A DNA stretch of 45,738 nucleotides from Anaerolinea sp. (GCA_014879875.1 JACSRF010000270.1:1-45738); one strand, 5' to 3'; counted from the first letter of the stretch, positions 27,785-36,371 are shown. Numbers and translations are program-made. Notes: generated by a model not told the origin, from the letters alone.

Positions 27785-27814
27785 AAAGAGGCAAGCCTGA
27801 CGGCTTGCCTCTTT
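27785..27814 (-). terminator. Intrinsic terminator of the tRNA-Arg gene
   Basis: Perfect 13-bp stem (27785-27797 with 27802-27814), a 4-nt loop and a T-run on the minus strand, starting 10 bp past the tRNA 3' end. Confidence 0.88.
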
Positions 27815-27823
27815 ATTCCTGTG

Positions 27824-27895
27824 TGCCCCTGCCGTGACTCGAACACGGGCTTCCGGCTTCGGAGGCCGACGCTCTATCCACTGAGCTACAGGGGC
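27824..27895 (-). tRNA. tRNA-Arg (anticodon CCG)
   Basis: The reverse strand folds as a 72-nt cloverleaf. Acceptor GCCCCTG/CAGGGGC, D-arm GCTC-GAGC, anticodon stem TCGGC/GCCGG (first pair T-G) with loop CTCCGAA (anticodon CCG), a 4-nt variable loop, T-arm CCGTG-TTCGAGT-CACGG. Discriminator A. The CCA end is not encoded. It reads the rare-to-common CGG arginine codon, which is also a codon created by the ACGGCCGT palindrome in one frame. Confidence 0.96.
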
Positions 27896-27946
27896 TTGCG
27901 AGGAGTGATTTTGCCATAGGGCCGGGGAAATGTCAAATGGTGGTCC

Positions 27947-29500
27947 CTATGCTTCCTCCATTTCGATGGTTACTTCAACCGGGGCGGGCTGTGCGGACGG
28001 GATACGGCCGTACAAATCCGTTATTTCACGCAGGTAATATTGAATTCTGTCGTCGAGCATGTCCGGGGTGTAGCGCCAGCGCCAGTAGCCGCCCACTTTG
28101 CCGGGGAAGTTCATGCGCGCTTCGCCGCCAAGCCGCATCAGGTCTTGCAGGGTGGCAACGGCCGTATCCGCCACCGACATCCACGCCAGCCGCACCATGT
28201 CCCAGGCAATGTTGCGCCCATCCACCGACAGGTAACGGCGGATGTGGTCCCGTTCCCACTCGTCGGCGCTGCGATACCAGCCAACCGTTGTGTCATTGTC
28301 ATGCGTGCCGGTGTATACGACGCAGTTCGGCGTGCCGAAGTGATGCGGCAAAAAGTCACTGTTACGCTCGCCACCAAAGGCAAATTGCAAAATTTTCATG
28401 CCGGGGAAATCAAACTGATCGCGCAGCGCGCGCACCGATGGCGTAATGACCCCCAGGTCTTCGGCAATAATGGGCAGGTCGCCCAACTGGTCGCGCATTT
28501 TTTGGAAAAAGTGAAGACCCGGCCCTTTCACCCAACGCCCGACCATCGCCGTCGGCTCTTCCGCCGGGATTTCCCAGTAAGCATCGAAGCCGCGGAAATG
28601 ATCAATGCGCACAATATCGGCCTGGGTAAAGGTCATTTGCAGCCGTTTTACCCACCAGGCGAAATCATCCTGCGCCATGCGCGACCAACGGTAAAGCGGA
28701 TTGCCCCAACGCTGCCCGGTGACGCTGAAATAGTCCGGTGGCACACCGGCGATGAATTCTGGCGAACCATCGGCGTGCAAATAGAACAAGTCGCGGTTGG
28801 CCCACACGTCGGCGCTGTCGTAAGCGACAAAAATGGGGATGTCGCCGACAATTTTAATATCCCGGTCGTTGGCATATTGCTTCAGAGCGAGCCACTGCTG
28901 GAAGAAAAGGAACTGTAGGAATTTATGCCGCTCAATTTCGTCGGCCAATTTTTGGGACCACTGCTGCATAGCCACTGGCTCCCGCCGGGCGATGTCCGTC
29001 GGCCAGGTGTTCCAGACGCCCCCTTCGTGATCCGCATGGTAATTTTTCACGGCCATGAAGAGGGCAAAATCATCGAGCCAGAAGGCTTGTTCCTGACAGA
29101 ATTGAGCGAAGGCGGCGCGCTGGACGGCCGTCCCCGCTTGCTGAAAATGCCGGTGCGCCTGGGCAAACAAGCTGTTCTTGTAAGCGATGACCGGCCCGTA
29201 ATCCACTTCATGTACTGGAAAGGAGGGGGCGTATTGGACGGCCGTTGCCGGTAAATAGCCATCAGCGACCAGCCTGTCCGGGCTGAGCAACAACGGATTC
29301 CCGGCAAAAGCGGAGAAGCATTGGTACGGCGAATCAGCGTAGCCGGTCGGCCCCAACGGCAAAATCTGCCACAGCGATTGCCCGCTCGCCACCAAAAAAT
29401 CAACAAATTGATACGCAGCTTCCCCAAAATCGCCAATACCATAGCGACTGGGGAATGATGTGGGGTGTGCTAAGACGCCTGCGGCACGTGGAAATCTCAT
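27947..29500 (-). CDS. malQ: 4-alpha-glucanotransferase (amylomaltase, GH77)
   Basis: Transfers alpha-1,4-glucan segments in glycogen/maltodextrin metabolism; cytosolic; 517 residues, a normal length. GH77 motifs: YADSPYQCFSAFAGNPLL; GDIPIFVAYDSADVW; VRIDHFRGFDAYW (candidate nucleophile Asp); IIAEDLGVIT (candidate acid/base Glu); and GTHDNDTTVGW (third acid). AAGGA precedes the ATG by 7 nt. It lies 50 bp downstream of glgA on the same strand and probably shares its operon. Confidence 0.95.
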   Translation of the reverse strand: MRFPRAAGVLAHPTSFPSRYGIGDFGEAAYQFVDFLVASGQSLWQILPLGPTGYADSPYQCFSAFAGNPLLLSPDRLVADGYLPATAVQYAPSFPVHEVDYGPVIAYKNSLFAQAHRHFQQAGTAVQRAAFAQFCQEQAFWLDDFALFMAVKNYHADHEGGVWNTWPTDIARREPVAMQQWSQKLADEIERHKFLQFLFFQQWLALKQYANDRDIKIVGDIPIFVAYDSADVWANRDLFYLHADGSPEFIAGVPPDYFSVTGQRWGNPLYRWSRMAQDDFAWWVKRLQMTFTQADIVRIDHFRGFDAYWEIPAEEPTAMVGRWVKGPGLHFFQKMRDQLGDLPIIAEDLGVITPSVRALRDQFDFPGMKILQFAFGGERNSDFLPHHFGTPNCVVYTGTHDNDTTVGWYRSADEWERDHIRRYLSVDGRNIAWDMVRLAWMSVADTAVATLQDLMRLGGEARMNFPGKVGGYWRWRYTPDMLDDRIQYYLREITDLYGRIPSAQPAPVEVTIEMEEA

Positions 29501-29550
29501 AATTAGTCCTTTAGTTATTAGTGCGATAGTGTATTAGCGCGTTAACTGCA

Positions 29551-30993
29551 CTATCTCCCTACTTTCGCGATTGCCCAATCATACAACTGTTGGTAGCCCT
29601 GGGCTGATTTTTTCCAGGAATAATCCGCCATCATACCATTGTGTTGAATTTGCTGCCAGAGCGGTTTGTCCACGTTGTAGACGTAAATGGCGCGTTGGAG
29701 AGCATGCCAGAAGGCGTCGGCGCTGTAGTCAAAGAAGCTGAAACCGGTGATGCCATCTTGCACCGTGTCGGCCAGGCCGCCGGTGGCGCGTACCAGGGGC
29801 ACGCTGCCATAACGCATAGAGATGAGCTGCCCCAGGCCGCATGGCTCAAACAGGGAGGGCATCAGGAAAATGTCGCTGCCGGCGTAAATGAGCGGGGCCA
29901 GGGCAGCTTCGTAGGACAGGAAGGCCGTCATCTTGTCGCGGTGATAAGCGGACAGCGAGGCGAACATCGCTTCGTACTGCGCCGCGCCGGTTCCCAAGAC
30001 CACAAATTGCGCCGGGCCAGAATAGCCATTCATCAATTGATGAATGACGTGCCCCATGATGTCCAGTCCTTTTTGCCAGTCGAGGCGGGAAACCATGGCG
30101 ACCAGGGGAATGTTATCTATTTGGGGCAATCTGGCGCGCATTTGTAAGGCGCGGCGGTTTTCTAGCCGCTTTTGTATGTTTTCAGCGTCAAAATTGGCGG
30201 CCAGATGGGTGTCTGTGGCCGGATTCCATTCGTCGTAATCGAGGCCGTTCAAAATGCCGTGCAGATCATACTGGCGGTGGCGCAGCAAGCCATCCATGCC
30301 CGCGCCCCCTTCGTAGGTCATGATTTCGCGGGCGTAGGTGGGGCTGACGGTGTTGACGAGGGTGGCGTGGTAAATGCCACGCGCCATAAAATTCACTTCG
30401 CTGTAAGCCTCCTCCATGAGTGCATGGGTGACGATGCGCAGGTAATCCATGATGTACCAGTTGGTTTTGCCCTGGTGCGCCAGGTTATGAATGGTGAAGA
30501 CACTGGGCACGCCGCGGAAAAAGTCGTCGGACTGACCGGCCGTTGCCAGCCAGGTGACGGCCGGCGCGGTGTGCCAATCGTGCGCGTGCAGCACGTCGGG
30601 ACGCCAATCCAGGGAGCGCATCAATTCCAGGGCCGCTTTGCTGAAGAAGGCGAAACGGTACGCATCGTCCCAGTAGCCGTAGAGCGACGGCCGATTGAAC
30701 AAATTCCATTCGGCGATAAAGTAGACGGGCACATCGCTGTTAGGCAGCATGCCCTGAAAAACGCCGGTGCGAATGTCGCCGGCGCCGGTGGGCACGGTGA
30801 AGATGTGCGCCAACGGCTCTACGCCGGGATAACCAGACTCGATTTTTTGGTAGGCGGGCATGACGACGCGCACGTCGTGCCCCATTGCTTTAAGCGCCTT
30901 GGGCAGCGACCCGCCGATGTCGCCCAGGCCGCCGGTCTTGGCGAAGGGCGCGACTTCGGCGCTGAGGAATAAGATTTTAAGTGGCTTTGCCAT
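29551..30993 (-). CDS. glgA: Glycogen synthase (ADP-glucose type, GT5)
   Basis: Adds glucose from ADP-glucose to growing alpha-1,4-glucan; 480 residues. The N-terminal AEVAPFAKTGGLGDIGGSLP holds the KTGGL ADP-glucose loop (K19-L23). The C-terminal GT-B half has VSRLDWQKGLD, SLFEPCGLGQLISMRYG and VRATGGLADTV. The E-x-x-x-C-G-L pattern fits GT5. The family length is about 480. The Shine-Dalgarno is weak (GGGA). With malQ it forms a glycogen-metabolism pair. Confidence 0.95.
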   Translation of the reverse strand: MAKPLKILFLSAEVAPFAKTGGLGDIGGSLPKALKAMGHDVRVVMPAYQKIESGYPGVEPLAHIFTVPTGAGDIRTGVFQGMLPNSDVPVYFIAEWNLFNRPSLYGYWDDAYRFAFFSKAALELMRSLDWRPDVLHAHDWHTAPAVTWLATAGQSDDFFRGVPSVFTIHNLAHQGKTNWYIMDYLRIVTHALMEEAYSEVNFMARGIYHATLVNTVSPTYAREIMTYEGGAGMDGLLRHRQYDLHGILNGLDYDEWNPATDTHLAANFDAENIQKRLENRRALQMRARLPQIDNIPLVAMVSRLDWQKGLDIMGHVIHQLMNGYSGPAQFVVLGTGAAQYEAMFASLSAYHRDKMTAFLSYEAALAPLIYAGSDIFLMPSLFEPCGLGQLISMRYGSVPLVRATGGLADTVQDGITGFSFFDYSADAFWHALQRAIYVYNVDKPLWQQIQHNGMMADYSWKKSAQGYQQLYDWAIAKVGR

Positions 30994-31012
30994 GTTTGAT
31001 GTCCCTGTAGTC

Positions 31013-31045
31013 AGTAATCGGTGGTCAGTAGTCAGTAATCGGTTC
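31013..31045. repeat. Short direct repeat upstream of glgA
   Basis: AGTCAGTAATCGGT occurs twice within this stretch, with the same TAATCGG core as the heptamer arrays at 25901 and 33211. It lies in the spacer between glgA and the upstream MFS gene. Confidence 0.55.
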
Positions 31046-31102
31046 TATTGTCCCTGATTTGAGCGTGCGGTTCAAATGAATATTACGCAACAGGCAATAC
31101 CT

Positions 31103-32320
31103 CTACTTATTTTCCTGTTTTACCCAGGTATTGAAAAGGATAACGGCCGTTCCCGCCAACAGCGCTCCCCACAAAAATGGGGCCGCGGGGCCGAAGCCGT
31201 GCCAACGACCAATCCCTTGCCACAACACGCCGGCGATAAGGCTGGCAGGGAGGATGGCGATGCCAACGGCCGCATTGTACAGCCCAAATGCCGTGCCGCG
31301 CTGTTCCGGAACGACGAGATCGGCGACGAATGCTTTGGCCGTCCCTTCTACGGCCGCGTAGTACACGCCATACAAAGCGTAAAGCAGCCAGATGTGGGCG
31401 GCCGTTTGCGCCAGCGCGAAGCCCAGGTAAAGCAGCGCATAGACCAGCCAACCACCGGTAATCAACCGCGCGCGCCCCACCCGGTCTGACAAAGCGCCCA
31501 GCGGGCCGGAGAGGACTGCGTAGACCAGGTTGAAGGTGGCTAACATACCCAGAATACCGAGGACGCTAAGGCCGCGTTCTTGGGCGCGCAGGATGAGGAA
31601 GGCGTCGGCAGAGTTGCCCAGAGTAAAGAGGATGAGCACGAGTAGGAAGCGGCGAAAGCGGAGATCGAAACCGCGCCAGGATAGCTGGGGAAGGGGGCGT
31701 TGGTGGGCAACGGCCGTTTCCCGCGCCCCCACCGCCAACACGACCACGGCCAACGCAGCAGGGATGATGCTCACCAGCACCACTTGCTGGAAGGCGCTGC
31801 GAGTCAGGGCCACCGCCCCTTGCTGCGCCGCCCAAATCACAGCCAGGGCGATCAGCAAGCCGATCATGGCCCCGGCCGTATCACCGGCGCGGTGCAGGCC
31901 ATACGCCAACCCACGATGCTGCGCGTCAACGCTGTCCGCCAGCAAGGCATCACGTGGGGCGGTGCGTACCCCTTTGCCCACGCGGTCGCCAAAGCGCACG
32001 GCCAGCACGCCGCCCCAACTACCAACGATGTAGAGAAAGGGCTTCATTAGCGTGGAAATGGCATAGCCAGCGACAGCCAGGCTTTTGCGCCGACCCAATT
32101 TGTCGGAAAACCAGCCGGAGAAAATTTTGAGCAGGCTGGCGGCGCTTTCCGCCACTCCTTCAATGAGGCCGATGAGACTGGTGCGCACCCCCAGCACGTT
32201 AGCCAGGAACAGGGGCAGCAGGTTAATGACCATTTCGCTGGAAATGTCTGTGAGAAAGCTGGTGATGGTGACGACCCAGACGTTGCGGGGTAATTGTTGG
32301 TAAGTGGATTTTGTCATCAT
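31103..32320 (-). CDS. MFS transporter
   Basis: Polytopic membrane protein of 405 residues with about 12 hydrophobic segments and the MFS loop motif GWFSDKLGRRKSLA between helices 2 and 3, plus a related GALSDRVGRARLI after helix 8. FGDRVGKGVRTAPRDALLADS and an aromatic-poor core resemble MFS permeases of the YcaD or drug/proton class. The substrate is unknown. I chose the first of two adjacent ATGs (32320), with AAGG 6 nt upstream. It stands divergent from the LysM gene, with about 110 bp between them. Confidence 0.85.
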   Translation of the reverse strand: MMTKSTYQQLPRNVWVVTITSFLTDISSEMVINLLPLFLANVLGVRTSLIGLIEGVAESAASLLKIFSGWFSDKLGRRKSLAVAGYAISTLMKPFLYIVGSWGGVLAVRFGDRVGKGVRTAPRDALLADSVDAQHRGLAYGLHRAGDTAGAMIGLLIALAVIWAAQQGAVALTRSAFQQVVLVSIIPAALAVVVLAVGARETAVAHQRPLPQLSWRGFDLRFRRFLLVLILFTLGNSADAFLILRAQERGLSVLGILGMLATFNLVYAVLSGPLGALSDRVGRARLITGGWLVYALLYLGFALAQTAAHIWLLYALYGVYYAAVEGTAKAFVADLVVPEQRGTAFGLYNAAVGIAILPASLIAGVLWQGIGRWHGFGPAAPFLWGALLAGTAVILFNTWVKQENK

Positions 32321-32433
32321 GGGCAACCTTTTTCCCTTATTTTCCCGCAAAACCTACTCCTGTCCAATCAAGTCGCCATGCCGGTTCCGGCTGGCTGTTG
32401 TACAATAGGATCAGTTATCCTGGGAGAAAGCTT

Positions 32434-33210
32434 ATGTCTTTGCGGCGCATGTTACCTTTCATCTTAATTAACATTGTTGTGTCGGCGGTCGTGGTGCTGG
32501 CGATTTTGTTCTGGTGGGATAATCGTGGCGCACAGCCGGATGAGGTGGCCGCGCCGGAAACGGCCGTTGCGACCCCCTTCCCTGCCGTGGCGACGGCTGA
32601 AGCCGCCGCGGCCGCCATCCCTGAAGTCACGGAAGCGCCAGCGCCCGACCCCAATGAGCCGCTGGTGCATACGGTGCAAGCTGGCGATACGCTCATGAAT
32701 ATCAGTCAATTTTATGACGTGGCGCTGGATGACATCATCACGGCCAACAATATCGCCAACCCCAACATACTCAGCGTCGGGCAGCAGCTTGTTATTCCGG
32801 TGGGGGGCATTCCGACAGCGACGCCGGCGCCAACCGCAACGGCAACGGCGGCCGTTATTCCTTCACCCAATCCCACCACAGAACTGGAACAAGGAGAGGT
32901 AAAGCTGGTGATTACGGCCGTTATCGGCGCTGGCAATTTGACCAATGAGGCGGTGCAAATCGTCAACACCGGCAGCCGCCAGGTTGGTTTGCTCAACTGG
33001 AAGGTAGCTGATACGGATGGGCACGTGTATACCTTTGATCGCTTTACCCTCTTTGGTGATGGCGCCGGACTGCTGCTGCATACAGAAGCGGGTCAAAACA
33101 GCGCCACCGATTTGTATTGGGGGTTGGAACAACCTATCTGGGAGTCTGGGGAGTTAGTAACGTTAGTAGACGCGGAAAACACCATTCAAGCAACGTTTGT
33201 TGTTCCGTAA
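32434..33210 (+). CDS. Membrane-anchored LysM and lamin-tail-domain protein
   Basis: 258 residues. A single N-terminal transmembrane segment (FILINIVVSAVVVLAILFWW) is followed by an Ala/Pro-rich stretch. A LysM domain comes next (HTVQAGDTLMNISQFYDV, ITANNIANPNILSVGQQLVIP), which binds glycan such as peptidoglycan. A Pro/Thr/Ala linker precedes a lamin-tail-like (LTD) beta-sandwich (EAVQIVNTGSRQVGLLNWKVAD, YTFDRFTLFG). ATG at 32434 has GGGAG upstream; a -10-like TACAAT lies at 32401-32406. It probably displays the LTD outside the membrane, tied to the wall. The partner is unknown. Confidence 0.85.
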   Translation: MSLRRMLPFILINIVVSAVVVLAILFWWDNRGAQPDEVAAPETAVATPFPAVATAEAAAAAIPEVTEAPAPDPNEPLVHTVQAGDTLMNISQFYDVALDDIITANNIANPNILSVGQQLVIPVGGIPTATPAPTATATAAVIPSPNPTTELEQGEVKLVITAVIGAGNLTNEAVQIVNTGSRQVGLLNWKVADTDGHVYTFDRFTLFGDGAGLLLHTEAGQNSATDLYWGLEQPIWESGELVTLVDAENTIQATFVVP

Positions 33211-33246
33211 TCGGTAAGCCGTTAGCCGTTTACAGTTTACGGCTCA
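33211..33246. repeat. Degenerate heptamer-like repeat in the gap before the small beta protein
   Basis: GTAATCGGTAAGCCGTTAGCCG-type words repeat at about 7 nt (TAATCGG, TAAGCCG, TTAGCCG, TTTACAG). It ends shortly before the GGAGG of the next gene. Confidence 0.5.
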
Positions 33247-33268
33247 TAATCTTATACGGAGGTGAATC

Positions 33269-33493
33269 ATGCGTGGGTTAATTGACAAAAAAGGTGAGCA
33301 ATTTGCGTATTTAGAGGGTAACACCCTGTATACAATGGATGGCGAAGCGACCGGGTATTTGCAAGAGGAGTTTGTCGTTGACCTGGCCGGAAAAAAGATT
33401 TGGCGGGTGGTGGGGGATGGGGTCTATACCCTGAACGACGCAGAAACCATTGGCTATTTTAGCAGCGATATGCCAGACCATCTGGTTCGGTGA
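33269..33493 (+). CDS. Small beta-rich protein, possibly 4-fold beta-flower type
   Basis: 74 residues, with GGAGG 6 nt before the ATG. No helix is predicted. The sequence reads as short beta hairpins: GEQFAYLEGNTLYTMDGEATGYL, then WRVVGDGVYTLNDAETIGYF. The repeated 'G-x-x-x-x-hydrophobic-Y-T-x-x-x-x-x-x-GY' pattern hints at an internally symmetric fold like the 4-fold beta-flower proteins. I do not know its role. It lies between the LysM protein and endonuclease IV. Confidence 0.65.
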   Translation: MRGLIDKKGEQFAYLEGNTLYTMDGEATGYLQEEFVVDLAGKKIWRVVGDGVYTLNDAETIGYFSSDMPDHLVR

Positions 33494-33521
33494 CAAGAAC
33501 AAAGCAAATTCGGAGAACATC

Positions 33522-34394
33522 ATGAGATTAGGGGCGCACATGAGTACGGCCGGTGGTGTACACACGGCTTTTCGACGAGGTGAGGCTGCGAGCTGCGAGT
33601 CCATGCTCATTTTCACAAAGAGCAACCGGCAGTGGCAGGCCAAACCGCTAACAGCGCAAGACATTACCCAATACCAGGAAGCGGCGCAGACGCATCCGCA
33701 TATTTACCCGGTGGCCGTCCATGCCAGTTACCTGATCAATATCGCCTCGCCAGATGCGGCGCTGTGGGAAAAATCGTACCAGGGGCTTAAGGATGAAGTA
33801 GAACGGGCCGGTGCATTGGGGATTCCCCTGCTAACATTCCACCCTGGTTCTTACATGGACAGCGATGAGCAGGCAGGATTGGCGGCGATTGCGCGAGCGC
33901 TGCGACGATTGGTGACGGAAACGGCCGTCTCCGCCCCCCACACCACCATTTGCCTGGAAAACATGGCCGGGCAGGGAACCAACCTCGGCGGCCGTTTTGA
34001 GCATCTCGCTTATTTGCTGCAAGCAGTCGGGCACGACCCGCGCCTGGGCATTTGCTTCGACACCTGCCACGCCTTCGCCTCCGGTTACGACATCCGCAGC
34101 CCAGAGGCGTATGCAGCAACGATGGCGGAGTTTGACCGAATCGTTGGCTTACAGCACATCAAGTTTTTCCACCTCAACGACAGCAAACATGAACTCGGCT
34201 CCAATAAAGACCGGCACGAACACATTGGGCAGGGCTTTATCGGGCGTGAAGGTTTTGCTAATTTTGTCAATGACTCGCGTTGGGCGGATTTGGGCGGCCA
34301 TTTAGAAACGCCGAAGACGGAGAAGGATGACGACGGCCGTGAAATTGATATGGACGTGGTCAATCTGGCGACGCTGCGGGAGTTGATCAAGTGA
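33522..34394 (+). CDS. nfo: Endonuclease IV (AP endonuclease)
   Basis: DNA repair enzyme cutting 5' of abasic sites; 290 residues, TIM-barrel, zinc-dependent. Motifs: LGAHMSTAGGV, FTKSNRQW, HASYLIN, TFHPGSY, ICLENMAGQGTNLGG, GICFDTCHAFASGYD, KFFHLNDSKHELGSNKDRHEHIGQG and LETP. The metal-binding His/Asp/Glu set is present. ATG at 33522 follows GGAG by about 6 nt. Its TGA overlaps the GTG of the next gene (GTGA), so the two are probably translated together. Confidence 0.95.
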   Translation: MRLGAHMSTAGGVHTAFRRGEAASCESMLIFTKSNRQWQAKPLTAQDITQYQEAAQTHPHIYPVAVHASYLINIASPDAALWEKSYQGLKDEVERAGALGIPLLTFHPGSYMDSDEQAGLAAIARALRRLVTETAVSAPHTTICLENMAGQGTNLGGRFEHLAYLLQAVGHDPRLGICFDTCHAFASGYDIRSPEAYAATMAEFDRIVGLQHIKFFHLNDSKHELGSNKDRHEHIGQGFIGREGFANFVNDSRWADLGGHLETPKTEKDDDGREIDMDVVNLATLRELIK

Positions 34395-35452
34395 CATTTA
34401 TTGTAGATGCTCATCTGGACCTGGCGTACAATGCGTTGGGATACGGCCGTGACCAACGCCTCCCCCTCGACCAACTACGCGCGCAAAGTTCGGCCGGCGT
34501 GCGCGGTATTCCTATCGTCACCCTGCCCGAATTGCAAAAGGGGGGCGTGGGACTTGTCTTTGGCACGTTGTTTGTAATGCCCGCCGCCAACCGCTTCACC
34601 AGCCTGGACGGGGGCAAAACGTACCGCACGGCCGTCGAAGCGCACCAACAAGCCATGGCGCAGCTCGACTATTACCATCGCCTGGCCGACGATCATGAGA
34701 CCATCCGCCTGGTGACAGATTTAGCCAGTCTCGATGTCGTCCTTACCAGCCATCAACCCGACGCCGCCGCGCCGCTGTTGGGCATTGTGCCCCTCATGGA
34801 AGGGGCAGACCCCATCCGCGAGCCGGAAGAGGCGGAATATTGGTACGAACACGGCCTACGCATCATCGGCCTGGCGTGGGATGATACGCGCTACGCGGCC
34901 GGCGCCTGGGGCGACGGGGGCGGTCTTACCCGTGAAGGCTGCCGGCTGCTAGAGGTGATGGCAAACTTTGGCTTCATCGCCGACCTGACGCACATGAGCG
35001 AACGCGCCAGCCTGGAAACGATGGAGCGCTATCCGGGGCCGGTGATCGCCACGCACAGCAACGCGCGCGCGCTGGTTCCCGGCGCAAGGCAGTTGAGCGA
35101 TACGCAAATCCGGCTGTTGGGCGAACGGGGTGGGGTGATCGGCATTGTGCTTTTCAACCACTTTTTGCAGGCGGACTACCGCAAAGGCGACCCCAAACAA
35201 AGCGTGACATTAGAGCAGGTGGTGGCGCATATTGATCACATTTGCCAACTACTGGGCAGCGCCGCGCACGTGGGCATTGGCAGCGATTTTGATGGTGGTT
35301 TTGGCGCGGCCGACATCCCGGCGGAGATGGATTCGGCGGCCGATTACGGGCTGATTGCGGTGAAGTTGCGCGAAAAGGGGTATACGGCCGTAGACGTAGC
35401 CGGGATCATGGGTGAGAATTGGCTCAACCTGCTACGGCGTGCGTGGAGATAA
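34391..35452 (+). CDS. M19 membrane dipeptidase family protein
   Basis: Zinc dipeptidase-like protein of 353 residues in the renal dipeptidase family, though it lacks an export signal and is likely cytosolic. Metal-binding elements: DAHLDLAYN, an E at about 130 (LMEGADPI), H at IADLTHMSE, ATHSNARAL, and the late GIGSDFDGGFG. The GTG start overlaps the nfo stop by 4 nt. The link to an AP endonuclease is by coupling only; no shared pathway is known to me. The physiological dipeptide is unknown. Confidence 0.9.
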   Translation: MTFIVDAHLDLAYNALGYGRDQRLPLDQLRAQSSAGVRGIPIVTLPELQKGGVGLVFGTLFVMPAANRFTSLDGGKTYRTAVEAHQQAMAQLDYYHRLADDHETIRLVTDLASLDVVLTSHQPDAAAPLLGIVPLMEGADPIREPEEAEYWYEHGLRIIGLAWDDTRYAAGAWGDGGGLTREGCRLLEVMANFGFIADLTHMSERASLETMERYPGPVIATHSNARALVPGARQLSDTQIRLLGERGGVIGIVLFNHFLQADYRKGDPKQSVTLEQVVAHIDHICQLLGSAAHVGIGSDFDGGFGAADIPAEMDSAADYGLIAVKLREKGYTAVDVAGIMGENWLNLLRRAWR

Positions 35453-35470
35453 ATACCTGTTTTTTGTGTG

Positions 35471-35484
35471 TGCTATACTATACT
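35471..35484 (+). promoter_or_regulatory. TGCTATACT extended -10 of the DUF2887 gene, likely leaderless
   Basis: TGC then TATACT (35474-35479), overlapped by a second TATACT (35479-35484). The ATG is at 35487. The expected transcription start is about at the ATG and there is no Shine-Dalgarno. The same nine-base element lies at the same distance before the lactate permease ATG. Confidence 0.6.
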
Positions 35485-35486
35485 CA

Positions 35487-36371
35487 ATGAAAACAGATTC
35501 GCTCTTCCACGAACTCTTACAACTGGCCCCAAGAATCTTATTCGATTTGTGGCAAATTGAGCCTGACTGCGCCTACACCTTTAGCAGCCCGGTCATTAAA
35601 GCGAGTGAACGGCGTTTAGATGGCGTGTTGGAACCGGTTGAGCCGGGGCGCCGCCGCTATTTTGTGGAAATACAAGGTTATCGGGATAACGCAATCTACT
35701 GGCGCGCTGTGCAGCAAATCGGTCTGTTTCACGAACAACAAGCGCACCCGGAGCCAACTGATTGGCAGGCTCTATTTCTCTTTCTGGACAAAACCTTCGA
35801 TCCGGGACCGGAGAGTTTGGGACGGTTGTATCACCCTGATAGCGATTGGTTTTTGCGTGGTTATGTGGCTGAGTTGTTACAGAAAGTGAAACGGCCGTCG
35901 CCGATGTTGAATGTATTGCGGCCACTTCTTGCGCAGCATGAGCAAGAAATACGCCAGCATGCCCCCACCTGGGCGCAAGAAATCCGTCATTTACCAGATA
36001 TAGACGAAGCAGCGCAGGTGAAAATGCTGCGTCTATTGGGTCAGTTCATTGGGCGAAAGTTTATCCACCTGACCAATGAGGAGATAGAAACGATGATTGA
36101 GTTAGCGCCACTGGAAGAAACGGCAATGGGTAAAGAATTGATTCAGCAGGGAATTCAGCAGGGAATTCAGCAGGGAATTCAGCAGGGCGTACAAGCCGGG
36201 CAGGTTGAGGTGCTGGCCGAGCTAATCGAACAAAAATTTGGCATTCCGGCCACCCTGGTAAGCCTCAAACTGGCGTATGTCCCTGTCACCCGCCTGAAAG
36301 CGCTAAGCCGGTACATTCTCGAAGCAACCACGTATCAACAAATTGAGGCGTGGCTGGCGGCCGAAGGGTAA
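35487..36371 (+). CDS. DUF2887-family (Rpn/PD-(D/E)XK-like) protein
   Basis: 294 residues. The N-terminus MKTDSLFHELLQLAPRILFDL and the block RRLDGVLEP, YFVEIQGYRDNAIYWRA match the DUF2887 / Rpn-transposase-like group, with D-x-n-E-x-Q typical of a PD-(D/E)XK nuclease core (candidate D and VEIQ). Near residue 220 there are four IQQG repeats, followed by a helical C-terminal region. Members often occur as multicopy mobile-associated genes; nothing mobile is seen around this copy. I chose the ATG at 35487; the longer upstream frame starts inside the previous gene. It ends inside a hairpin shared with oppC-like. Confidence 0.8.
   Translation: MKTDSLFHELLQLAPRILFDLWQIEPDCAYTFSSPVIKASERRLDGVLEPVEPGRRRYFVEIQGYRDNAIYWRAVQQIGLFHEQQAHPEPTDWQALFLFLDKTFDPGPESLGRLYHPDSDWFLRGYVAELLQKVKRPSPMLNVLRPLLAQHEQEIRQHAPTWAQEIRHLPDIDEAAQVKMLRLLGQFIGRKFIHLTNEEIETMIELAPLEETAMGKELIQQGIQQGIQQGIQQGVQAGQVEVLAELIEQKFGIPATLVSLKLAYVPVTRLKALSRYILEATTYQQIEAWLAAEG
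36141..36187 (+). repeat. Four in-frame 12-bp repeats encoding IQQG
   Basis: ATTCAGCAGGGA is repeated at 36141, 36153, 36165 and 36177 (the last copy is 11 of 12). Identical DNA copies suggest slippage-prone length variation in a linker of the DUF2887 protein. Confidence 0.9.

Noticed and set aside
27730-27846. N-terminal extension of the glycosidase-like protein
   Set aside because: It would overlap the tRNA-Arg gene and its terminator; the ATG at 27729 gives a normal signal peptide.
35487-36371. Active transposase or insertion sequence
   Set aside because: DUF2887/Rpn-like family is sometimes labelled transposase, but I see no terminal inverted repeats, target duplication or DDE motif around it.
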